Assembly (NCBI RefSeq): GCF_918797505.1
Contig: NC_092793.1
Location: 60,593,749-60,657,748, forward strand
DNA: 64,000 nucleotides
Origin: Bemisia tabaci
Taxonomy: Eukaryota; Arthropoda; Insecta; Hemiptera; Aleyrodidae
Reading direction: 5' to 3'
The translations under genes and the position numbers were made by a program. This document shows, piece after piece, positions 39,201-51,200 of this stretch. The notes beneath the pieces were generated by a model. The model had not been told where the DNA came from, ran no database searches, and worked only from the letters and a program-made list of their open reading frames with translations. How positions within the stretch are numbered: position 1 is the stretch's first letter; each line of letters opens with the position of its first letter.

Positions 39201-42200
39201 CGTAGGGGTAATGGCATTCCAGACCTCTAATTTGCGATTTCCGACTTGGAATTCCGAATCTACACCTCTATTTACATTAGAATCGACACCTCACATGCCG
39301 CTTTGAGAGAATTTCACTGCAACTATGCCCCCCCCCCCCCGGCGACCGTTTTGAAGAGGGTAGGGGGCTGCTCCTGGCCCCGCGTAGGGTGAAATGGCAT
39401 TCCAGACCTCTAATTTGCGATTTTCAACTTGGAATTCGGAATATAAGCCTCTACTTACATAAGAATCGACACCTCACATGACGTCCTGAGAGAATTTCAC
39501 TATTTATGCCCCCCATGGCAGCCATATTAGAAAGAAGAGGGGGTTGAGGGGGTTCCCCTGGCCCCATATAGGGTATAAGCCATTGCAAGTCTCACATTTG
39601 CGATTTATGACTTGAAATTTGGAATTTACGCCTCAAATTACATAGGAATGGACACCTACTATGACGTTCTGAGAGAATGTCACTATTTATGCCCTCCGCG
39701 GCGGCCATATTGGGGGTAGGAGGGGGTGAACCCTGGCCCTCCATAGGGTGCAGTGGCATTGTAGACCTCCCTTGTAGGTTTTCTGACCTAATTAACATAA
39801 ATGAAGACACGTCATTCGACAGTGAAAGGTGCATCTTGGGTAATTATCATTAAAGTTGAAATTTTGGCCGCCATCTTGGATTTGACGGACCCTAAGGGGT
39901 TGAAATTATTTTTTGACACCAGATATGAATTCTACGACCAAAATTACATATAAATGGATACCAAACTCGACAATATTCTCAAATTTTGGAATTTTGACCC
40001 CCGGGGCGGCCATTTTGGGCGCCATCTTGAATTGGGGGCACCAGCATCATTTTTGGACTTGACAACATCGAAAATCGGATTCTACACGAAAAAACGAAGA
40101 GAATGATGTATCATTCAAACTTTATTACACAAGCTGCTCACAGGAGTACATCTGCAACCACACTAGGCGTCAGGAGTTTGTCACCAGATGGTGTTTTTTG
40201 GACCACTTTGAGGGCCTAGATGAGGGTGATGGCACAGGCTAGAAGGCGGCAGACAAAGTTTTTCTAGTCACCCTGGGTATGATCTTTAATAATAGACTTG
40301 TCTGCCGAGCGTCAGGAGTTTGTCACCAGATGGTGTTTTTTGGACCACTTTGAGGGCCTAGATGAGGGTGATGGCACAGGCTAGAAGGCGGCAGACAAAG
40401 TTTTTCTAGTCACCCTGGGTATGATCTTTAATAATAGACTTGTCTGCCGAGCGTCAGGAGTTTGTCACCAGATGGTGTTTTTTGGACCACTTTGAGGGCC
40501 TAGATGAGGGTGATGGCACAGGCTAGAGGGCGGCAGACAAAAATTTTCCGTTTCAGTGCATGCAAGGCTATCGATTTAGGGGGTCAAAACATGTATCCCG
40601 AGTTTGTCACTCAAAGTCGTCTGGCTCTCGGACTATTATGAAAAAATTGGCACACCGCGAGTAGGGTTTCCAGTCTACTCTCGAGATGACCAGTTACGGC
40701 ACGACTGATGGTCAGGTCTCACGTCCCAAGCTCGGCTTGAAAGTCTGACGTCCGTCAAGCATACTAAAAAAAATTAGTTTTTTCATTGGGCTGTTTTTAG
40801 AGTTTCACTCCGATTTTACATTTTTCAAATGATACACGATCTTGAATTTTTGCACTGATATCTTTAGCAGGAAGGGGGAAGTCAAAAACTTCGACATGGG
40901 CGGGAATAGGGGGGGGGGGGCGGCCATCCCCCCTATGCACTATGGTCTGGGGGCGCCGAATTGTGGCCAAAAATCCGATTTTTGAAAGTACGAAAATCTG
41001 GCAATCGAGCATATAATCCTTATCTACATCCTTTAGTAGGTGTGAAATGACCTATCAAACCTTCTGTAATTGTTTTTACGATCAGATACATGGTGGCGAA
41101 CTTCACATCCTCTAGGTAGGTAAACAAACGTGAGAATTTAATGTGCACGTTATCGTGTCTTGCCTTGTGTCGTTTGGTGATAAGTTGGCGTAAATCCCCG
41201 ATCAAATATGGAAAAGAAAGGTGAAAGTAAGTACTTTTTGATGGTTTAATCGTTTTTATTGTCATGGGAACGGAGTTCCCCATGATATTACAATCGTTCC
41301 GTTGCTTTCGCTATGGGATTCCCTATACCTCTGCGACCTTGAGCGTTTCGCCCAGTCTCCGATTTTTGGTTGATTTTCCGATGTATCAAAAACCGTTGTA
41401 TTTTTTAGCCAATCATGTCTCTACGTCAAGTTGTGTTGATTTCTAAAATTCGCTTTCAGCGAGTTTTTTTCCACCCTGAGATGTCGTGTCTGACTGGTAA
41501 ATCTGCGCAGAACCACGAAGTTCCGTTTTCAGGCAAATTCTTTTTTTTGGGAGGTTTTCATTGGCTATTTTTCGCCATCAGTTTTCTGTTCGTTGGTGCA
41601 AAAGATCGCCTACCTCGTTGCTCTTGAGAAGCCGCCATTATCCCACCTCAAATTTTACAAATAGAAATAAAGAAATTATAACTATTGTGCAAGGTGGAAA
41701 ATTGCTCTGGAGGACCCGTTACGGATATATGAGCCAAAATCAGAACTCGATTGATGGATTTATTCCATGAATACAGAAATATTGCCTCAGCTTACTGCCG
41801 GGATGGCAAATGCCTGCTGATATGAACCTTGAGACACATGATAGCATAGGCAAACAATGTCTCACAGAGAAAGGCGCTTAGTTCATTTCTCCAGAAGCTA
41901 CGAAGACGCGAATCGCCGAATCGCTCAAGGACAACTCTTGTAATAAGTCCCGCCCATTGTCCGAGTCTTTTAAATGCTATTTTTTCCCACATTGTCGCTG
42001 ATCTGTGATAGCCTAGTTGACTGAGGCGCCCCATATTTTTGATAAGGTGCGGGCAATAGGTGATCAGGAGTTCGATACCCGGCGATGGGAATTAATTTTT
42101 AATGGTTGTATTGAATGTTTTAGACCAATCATCAAAAAATAATTAATACTAGATAATAAATGTACGAACATTTTCTCGTGAGTTAATATGTTAAACAAAA

Positions 42201-45200
42201 ATACTGGAATATACCTCCTTCATATAATCAGCCACATGTTCCCCCAAATTAATGACGTTATTTTCTTTTTTCAATAAAGTTAATTTGCATTCAACGTTCG
42301 TAAGTTAAGCAAAAAGTACCTATTGATACAAATAGAAAGACATGAAAATAGTATGTCTAACATTTCAGTTGTTTTTTTTTTATTTATTTTTTGTTTTTTT
42401 GTTTTTTCAATACAACAAATTGACTGGGACTAGAATCATTGTATCTCTGAAGACAAAAGCTAAGTTTTTTGATACAGAAATACTAATATATTCATCCTTT
42501 ATATAATCAGGGAGATGTTGACCCAAATATTGATGTATATTTTCTCTGTTCGCCCAAATTAATGATGGTATTTTCTTTTTTCAATAAAATTAATTTACAT
42601 TCCACGTTCTTAAAGCAATATTTTCTCCAAAATTCAGCAAAAAATAACAATTTATACCTACGCAAAAAGTAAATAAATAAATAAATAAAGCAATGACATG
42701 AAAGTAGTATAGGTAGTACACATCTAACATTTCAGTTACATCTATTTGAATGAAAAAAATGGCAACTTAGGAAGCACATAGGTCACTTATGATGCGTATT
42801 CGGGCATATGCGTAGAATAAAAATATCATACTTTACGCCGAAAAAACGAAACTGAAAGTTAAATGCGTTAACTTCCGAAAACCATACATAATCCAACGAA
42901 AATAAATAATTGGTAAATATAACAGCTTTCTTGTATGCAAAGAAAAAAAATTAAAAATGTTAAAAAAGAGATGTCGACACAAAATTACATAGCCCCTTCA
43001 ATCCTGAAGATACTACAAACGAACTGTACCTTAAAATTTTCATATCCCAGAAGCAAAAGTTCCCATGACGAATATTGCTATCGCTAGCGATTGCAAAAAC
43101 CAACTTGTTATTAAGATTAATTTTATGATCACCATGAGACTCCAAAGTTTTGTCCTAATTTAGGCAAAAAATTGCCTTCACCTTAAGTTTTAGTTACCAG
43201 TAACACGAGGTAACACGTTCTCATTTGTGCAAAAATGTTGCTCATATGTTCCTCTAACAGGATATTACAGGTTTTTTTGCGTATTTTTGCGTCTGGGGCC
43301 TTTTTTGGTCATTTTAGTGAAGGACTTATACGATTTTCTGCGCAATCTGATTTCATTGCAGAAGGAGATAAGAGAGATGAGACAAGGTCAACGTTTGATA
43401 TAGGGTGAATCATATGTATTTTTGGCTGCTGAATCCGAAAATGATATCAGTTTTTTTCCAGCACTTGCCAGATTTCCGGAAAATAAATTTTTTTGCAAAA
43501 AACCTCATTTTTAAGCAAAATAATATTTTCTCCGGAAAAACGACAATTGGTGGATAAAACTTAGGTTTTTTTTTTTTATTCTTCAGCCTGTATACATAAT
43601 ACAAATTTATTAACTCGGCCCGCTGTGGTGCGTAGTGGTTGGAGTGCTGGCTTTAAGATCAACAGGTTCCGAGTTCAATTTCTGGCTAGGCAACCCGAGA
43701 ATGGTAATCCGCAAGGTTTTAGGGTCTGATCTGGGTCTGGGTCTGAAGGCCCCAGAGGCAAAAAGATGCAAAAAAACCTATGATATGCTGTTAGAGGAAC
43801 ATATGAGCAACATTTTTGCACAAATGAGAACGTGTTACCTCGTGTTACTGGTAACTAAAACTTAAGGTGAAGGCAATTTTTTGCCTAAATTAGGACAAAA
43901 CTTTGGAGTCTCATGGTGATCATAAAATTAATCTTAATAATAAAAACGATTAAACCATCAAAAAGTACTTACTTTCACCTTTCTTTTCCATATTTGATCG
44001 GGGATTTACGCCAACTTATCACCAAACGACACAAGGCAAGACACGATAACGTGCACATTAAATTCTCACGTTTGTTTACCTACCTAGAGGATGTGAAGTT
44101 CGCCACCATGTATCTGATCGTAAAAACAATTACAGAAGGTTTGATAGGTCATTTCACACCTACTAAAGGATGTAGATAAGGATTATATGCTCGATTGCCA
44201 GATTTTCGTACTTTCAAAAATCGGATTTTTGGCCACGATTCATTAGGCCTAGAATCTTTATAATAATTCTAACCATGAAAATCAGCGCAGAATGGTTGAC
44301 AGCCTCCAATGAGTATAAGAATGTCAAAGCTATTTAGGTCTAAGTAGTATTGAGTATATCTAGAAAACTTTGCTAGCAGGGTTTGATGATCAAAGAGTAA
44401 ATTATTTTTAAAAAATCGCTAGAAATGAAAATTTTTAGGGACAATTTTTGGTTCGGGGAGGGGGCGCCCTAAAGGGCTAATGCCATATGTCTTGCTAACA
44501 CGAATATCACCATATTGAATGTGCAATTTTTTTAACACGCTCCAGTCAGGATCAATAGACCGAAAAACACAGTACTGACTTGATTCAATTTCAATCATTT
44601 CTTCTCCTCTTATTTTTCTGGATTAAATACGTATTTTTGGGGCTTCTGCCCTGATAACCTCTTGATCATTGAAAAATAGATTTCATATTATAGTGAGACA
44701 ACCTTCAAAACATTAAACTGACATTCAATTTGGTATTCTAATCATATTTTGGCTTTTCTTCTAATTTTTTGGTTTCAAGGGCCTGCCGCCATCTTGGATT
44801 TAAGAATTTTGTAAAACTAAGGTCAAATTTGAATTCAGCGACCCAAAAAACATAAGTACACCAAATTTCATGATATTCTGATCATTTCCTGATTTATGGC
44901 CACAATTCGGCGCCCCCAGACCATAGTGCTATGCTTGACCCCTTCCAAAGAATGTCAAGGACTCAATCTACTAATTAGTCTTGAGGTCTCTGCAGCTGGA
45001 GGAGTCCCCCAGACCCTTCTTAGCCCAGAATCTATATCCCCCTTGCACCCGAAGAAAATTCCTAGTTCCGCCCATGAATTTTGACCGAATCCATACATAC
45101 ATATAAGTCGCTTTACAGCACTCCCTCGCGCTCTACGACTCCTAACCTCCACTGCTCTCTTTCAAACCACAACTCTTGGGGGATTGAGCACCTTAACATT

Positions 45201-48200
45201 TCCGCTTCAATCCCTTCCCTCCAACCTTTCATTGGGCGCCCTCTGCGTCTTCTTTCAGGAGGAACCCAGTCAAGGACCTTCTTCGGCAACCTGTCTCCTG
45301 CCATTCTCTGGACATGACCATACCAAATGAGTTGTTTTGTCATAATGTCGTGCACGATGGTCTGCTTGGCATCCATGATCTCCCGTACCGTCTCATTCCT
45401 GACGCGATCCTTTCTGGAAATACCAGCGGATCCACGCCAGAAGTCCATCTCTGTCAATTACTGACCGAATCCACTGGCGAAAATTTGCCTGAAGACGGTG
45501 GAACTCACCTGTCGTAACTGTAGAAGACAGGCGGGTTGTCGTTGATGTCAGCGACGTGGACCTCGACATCGACGGTGGTCCTGAGCCGGGTGTTGAGGGG
45601 TCCGTTGTCCTGGGCGATGACCCTGAGGAGGAAGGACGGCGTGGTCTCGCGGTCGAGCTCCCCGTTGATGAGGATCCCGCCGGCGCCGGTGATGGCGAAC
45701 GGGAGGGCGGCCCCGCTCTCGTGCTTCTGCAGGATGGCGTATGTCACGTTGGCGTTCTCCCCGAAGTCGGCGTCCGTCGCCGCCACGTGCCCCAGCAGGT
45801 GGTTCGTGTACGTCCCCTCCGGGATCGTGAAGTCGTACCACGGCTTCGTGAACACCGGCGCGTTGTCGTTGACGTCCTTCACGTAGATCTTGATGATCGT
45901 GTGCCCGGAGAGATCCCCCGAGTCCGTCGCTGAGATGTTCAGCCGGAATTCCGTTTCTGGGAAAAATATTCGTGAATAGATGAGCTTAAGTACAAATCAT
46001 AGAGTACATAGAATCGTAATGTAAATGGGGGGTGGCTCCATGTTCTGCTCGACGAATTCCGAGCCCGGTGTGCGCCGAGTTCGGGTCGCTTTTTCGATAC
46101 ATTTTCGATCCAAAATGGCGGTGTGGAATACGTGGTAATTCCTATCTCCTTTGTTGTTGTTGTTGTTGTCATCGGATGGCCGGGTACCCGTGTATCGCAA
46201 ACAATCGATTATGTATCGGAAAAGTGACCCGGCGTCACACAGGAGTCTCGGAATTCGGGACATGGAAAATGCTTAAAAGTGGCGCCAGCTCTCCCAATTA
46301 CATTACGACTCTATGTACTCTATGGTACAAATAGAGTACCTTTATACTGAGAGTCAAGACAACACTCCCTCATGGACTCACAAACGGGAATAAAGATTAC
46401 AGAAATTGAACGTTTTTTGTAATCTTTGATCGGCCCATTCTCAAATTCCTCTCTTCGTTCCTTCTCTCATTCCGTTTGTTCTTTGCCGAACCCGTAATTC
46501 CCTGGTCCATTCCAGATTATAATCTTTGCAATCGGTGAAAATGTAATCTTTATTCCCGTTTTTGACACTGTGAAAGCCTAAAATACGGGAACCAATCAGA
46601 AATGGATTCTCATTGTCTTGACTCTCAGTATAAAGGGACTCGAGGTAAAAAAAAAACATCCAAAGAAGCGAGACAAGATACCCTCCACCGGCCTCTTGGC
46701 GACAGGTGGAAGCTTTTACTTTCGGGGATTCAACACCTCCTTATGGACAAATTGTAACGGAGCAAAAATAGTCACTCTTTTTTCGGCTGTTAACCTATCT
46801 ACATTGTGGATGATGAGCTTCGGGTGACGTCATGAGCCAAACGAGTTTCTCAAACTTCGCCAATACGCTGCTAAACATCAACCATGTAGGTAAGTCAATA
46901 GCAGAATGCTGAGGTCCCGAAAGTAAAAGCTTCCACCATTGCCAATATACCAGTAGAGGATCTCATGTCTCTGGAACGAAGAGTTATTAGAGAGGAAAAC
47001 ATACCCGCCATATGAAAGCGTGCTTGTAGTACGTGACGCGCCTAAGGGAAAGGGCGCTACCTCACAAATACTCGCTGCAAAGGATGAGTGATATCGGATG
47101 CAGAATCCTGGCGTTACGACTGAAATGAATATTTAGACCCACTCTGTAACACTTCTCAAGAGCATTTTGAAACGGAAAAATCGCGATACTTTGATATCAA
47201 GTTGCAATTTTCTTTTACGATCTTTTGACATTAAATTACTAGGATCATCAGCATCTGAGCGATTATCTTCAATCTTGTCGCAATTTCATCTCTATAAAAT
47301 TGCGTTTGATAAAATCGATATTTTGTCTTTTATCGCGAGTTTTTGTTCGATAGTATTGCAACAAATCGTAGTCGATGAAATCGCGATACATTCTCCAATA
47401 AAATTGCAACTTATCGCGTCACTACTATTTTTCTCATTTTAGTGCCGAAGAGCGATTTCAAAAGCCTGCGACCTTGTTTGAGCCACAGAAAGGGCAGATT
47501 GAAACGTCAGGTAACTTTTTCTTAAAACTTCGTTTTTTAAACTTTAAACTTCAAACTTTAAACAATCATAACCGATCTGTTTTTGAGATTTTTTGTCATG
47601 CTTTGTGTCAATTAGTTCTTATTTTCAAATACTCCTCCACGTAATTACATCGATGACTCAATTTTTAGTTTTCTTAGCGCTGAGGTCTCTATTCCGGAGG
47701 CGGATTAGAAAATAAAGATTAAATATTAGATACCTGGTGGGAGGAAACTGGCGATAGATAGCTCGCCGGTGGCTGGGTGTATGGTGAAATGGGCGAGATG
47801 CTTCTTCATGGGCATGGCCCCGTCGGACGTGACGGTCTCGCTGTTGATGGAGTAGGTGATGAGAGCGTTCTCGCCGATATCCTTATCGACGGCGTTGAGC
47901 TTGAGGAGGTTCGTGCCGACGGGGATGTTCTCAGGGATGAGGACGACCGGGACGGAAGGCTCCTTGAAGAGGTTCTTCCGGGATTTGAGGACGGTGGAAT
48001 TGCCGGAGACGACGTTGAGGTTGTTGGTGCCGTCCGACGTCGTTTTGATGACGTCCACGCCCTCGCGTTGGTGCACGATCATCTGGACGAAGCGCGGTGC
48101 GTTGTCATTCACGTCCTCGATCGAGATCGTCACCCGGGCCTCCGAACTCAGATTCCCTGCAATTCCATCGTAAAAATCTCTTAAGTTCCCTTCTACCCAT

Positions 48201-51200
48201 GTGGCATTTTTTAGCAGAGAAATCGCGATATTTTGCAACTAAGTTGCAAATCCTTACGATTTTCGCCGATAAAATTGCTAGGATCATCAATTTCATGTCT
48301 ATAAAATCGTATTTGATAAAATCGAAATTTTACCTCAATTTATCAAGATTTTGTGATGATATTGCAATGAATTGCCATCGATAAAAGCAAAATTTTACCG
48401 CACAATTCCGCGATAAAATCGCAATGTATCGCAAATTTTTATCCGATGATATGGCAATAAATCGACGTCCATAAAGTCACGAGACATTCTCCGATCAAAT
48501 TGCAACTTATCGCAATCACGGCTACTTGAGTAGAGAAGAAAATACACTATATAAATGTTGCCCGACTGTAAGTCGTACCCATTAAGGAATATGTGATCTA
48601 CCGATGAGATCTAAGAAGACCCAAAACTTTACAGATCCCTGGGCGTGCCCAGATAAATATTCCAATGTAACTTGAGATGAACCCTCCCTTCCCTGAGTCT
48701 TGCAATGATGCGCATTAGAGCTCAAATTTTCGGAATTTTTTGTCCCGGGAGTGGATATAGCGATTTGGCAACACAGGATTTCCTCCATTTAAACCTATGT
48801 CAAATAATCGATTCTTGTCGGAGCACCTGCACCTGGCCCCTACAAAAATCACTACATTTCCATAGGTTTAAATGTAGAAAAAACAATGTTGCCAATTTGC
48901 TTGATCCGCCACTGTTTTGGCCGTGCTTTCCCCTTGGAATAGTGTAGATTCAGCCTTATTCTACCTCCTTGTTCGCCTAAAGTACGTTTAACAATTTGAA
49001 AATCAGTGGTGTGAAAAAAGCACTGCCAGCTGCAATGTTGAAAGACGTACAAGAAAATGGTACGCTATTGCAAGAACCGGTTCAATTACTCTGCACTCCT
49101 TTTCAGGGCCGGATTCACCTACTTGCCGCCTTGGGCCGCCTATATTTTGCCGCCCCTTCTCATTCGTTTTGAAACTCAATAATCACCATCAAGTGAACGT
49201 GCCAGCAGGGGAGGGGTGCATAAGACGCATGTACTCGTGTTGAACACATTTTTTGGGAAAACCCCGTCAACACTACTAGCATAAGTTCACAGAACTTTGC
49301 GCGAAAGTTAAGTTTCGTAAACCTATCTCTGTGTGGACAAGGCCTTCTATTCATAAGAAATGAACGAAAAAAGTATGAAAGAACAAACATAAATGTGGTT
49401 CAACGATTTTAACTTCCGCCGCCGCGCCGCGCAGACCGCACCGTGTTTAGCGCAATGCGTGAAGTATTCCGACAGTCTTGTAGGCGCTATCCATTTCACG
49501 CTGACCGCAATGACCGCACTGTGTTTGGTGCAATGCGTGAAGTATTCACGCAGTCTTGTAGGCGCTATCCATTTCACGCTGACCACAATGACTGCAGCCT
49601 TGTAGGCGCTAATATGTATTACATGCCGATCGCCGCGCCGAGGGCTGCTCCTTTTCATCTTAAGTCCTCATCATTTCCCTCTAAGTCGCGCCGTTCCGGG
49701 CCAAATTGCATGTCGACGGTGAAACTCCCAAACCACGTATCTCGGTTTGCGACGTCGCAGACTTCCTGTCATACTTTATTTTTTAAATGAAAAACTACTT
49801 AACATCCAGTCTTGAAAATTTCTGTGATTTTTCCTCTTTGTGCGGAGGAAATTCCGTGAAAATTTCAAGGAATGATATTGATTTGGTCTACTTCAAAAAA
49901 ATAAAATGTGAGCGTAGATTTTTAAACACCGCAAACGAGATACGTGGTTTGGTAGTTTCACCGTCGATGTTTGGTTTCTCTCTTAACTCAACTAATTAAA
50001 GGTGCTGTTTCTTGAATCACTCAGAGACGACAAAATTAGAAATTACTATACTCTTATAGGAAATGAGAGATTTTGTCGCCTTTTCTCGTTCGTAATTTTT
50101 TTTCTAAATCCGATTTTTTTTTATACCTACACTTTAAAAAATTGCAAATTTTTGCCGGCCCTTAGATTTGCCGCCATGGGCCGCGGCCCATGTGGCCACC
50201 CCCTTAATCCGGCCCTACAGGCTGATCTGATGAACGAAAACCCCTAAAAAGTAATATTTTCTCTTTCATCTATGTCCTAGAAAGAAGAAATTGAATACTG
50301 ATATGTAAGTCAAAGCGTTTTATAGGTACGTATTAGAAAGAAAAAAAAAGGTATTACCTTTGTCTCTGGCGATGATACGCAAGGTGTAGGAGTCTTTCAC
50401 TTCTCGATCTAGGCTTGCGTCACTCTTGACCAAAGATTGCCAGTCGTTTGATCCAAAATAAACAGCTCGCTACCCTCCCCTCGGAGACTCATTTTGAACT
50501 GCGCATTGCCATTAATATCTGCGTCCTTAGCTTTAATTGGCTCCTCCATTTTAACTTCAGAGAGTGCTATCACGTTTTCTTTCACAGAGCCTTTGTACCA
50601 CTGCCGATCGAACATTGGCGGGTTATCATTTTCGTCCTCAACGTGCACTTTCACCTATTTTCAGGAGAGAAAGACAGATATTGCATCACTTACATGAAAA
50701 GAAAACAAGATCTTTGAACCCAAAAATACACTCAAATAGAAGGATAATTATTAAAAATGCCGCCATAACAGCGACAAATTAAAAAACAAAACAACTTAAA
50801 TTTGAAGGCATGCTGCTTTTAGAAATTAGTTGGGTGAGCCTGTTAACTAATTTATTTCGTGTAGTTGAAGTTGAAGAAGATGAAAAACAACTTTTTTTAA
50901 ATTCACTAAGTCAATTCCTACAAGGTGCAAACCAAAAATAATGCAGACGGCGTTGAGCATAAGTTTCATCACATGTTTAACCCGCAAAACATTGAAATAT
51001 TCATATCCTGAGGAATATTTTCCTTCGATGTCGGAGAGATGTGCTCTGATTTGATGGTAAGAGGACTGGTTACAATGAAGTTAGCTGAATAGGTGATCAT
51101 TTTCATATCGCCTTCAAACGGAAGAGATACAATTTCACTTGCAAGAGGGCACGGTAAGTTATACTCACCGAGGCGCTGAACTTGGTCCTATTTCTCTTCA

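Larger units (their letters stand above)
36987..40635. mobile_element. Giant palindromic (fold-back) transposon, 3.65 kb
   Basis: Near-identical inverted arms: left 36987-38107, right 39513-40635, starting tagtccgagagccagac and ending with its complement. A 3-bp direct repeat TTA (36984-36986, 40636-40638) flanks it, as in PIF/Harbinger-type insertions, though fold-back elements can differ. Each arm begins with three 142-bp tandem units (containing gtctgccgccttctagcc and caccatctggtgac), then sequence with cca agatggcggcc words. The middle (38108-39512) is a second, more diverged inverted repeat (38226-38490 against 38700-38960) plus tandem copies on one side only. An identical 80-codon frame appears in both arms, which shows arm identity and is not proof of a gene. 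No transposase. Confidence 0.9.
40890..45075. mobile_element. Composite fold-back region with mirrored ORFs
   Basis: Outer arms: about 40928-41275 and 43935-44243 are inverted (catacctgatcgta-type blocks, ttgtttacctacctagagg, gatcggggatttacgccaac). The terminal block tatggtctgggggcgccgaa (about 40940) reappears inverted at 44899-44935 after an insertion. An inner hairpin (43107-43312 with 43745-43942) abuts the right outer arm. Sequence catgggcgg near both ends suggests the whole is one element, but its exact borders are unclear. Confidence 0.65.

Noticed and set aside
42005..42095. Functional tRNA gene
   Set aside because: A and B boxes are present, but I cannot draw a complete cloverleaf; the same holds for 43617 and 56692.
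45556..45933. Plus-strand ORF opposite the EC-g/h cadherin exon, and similar ones at 36299-36817 and 47777-48184
   Set aside because: Antisense shadows of GC-rich cadherin exons; no domain in the plus-strand peptides.
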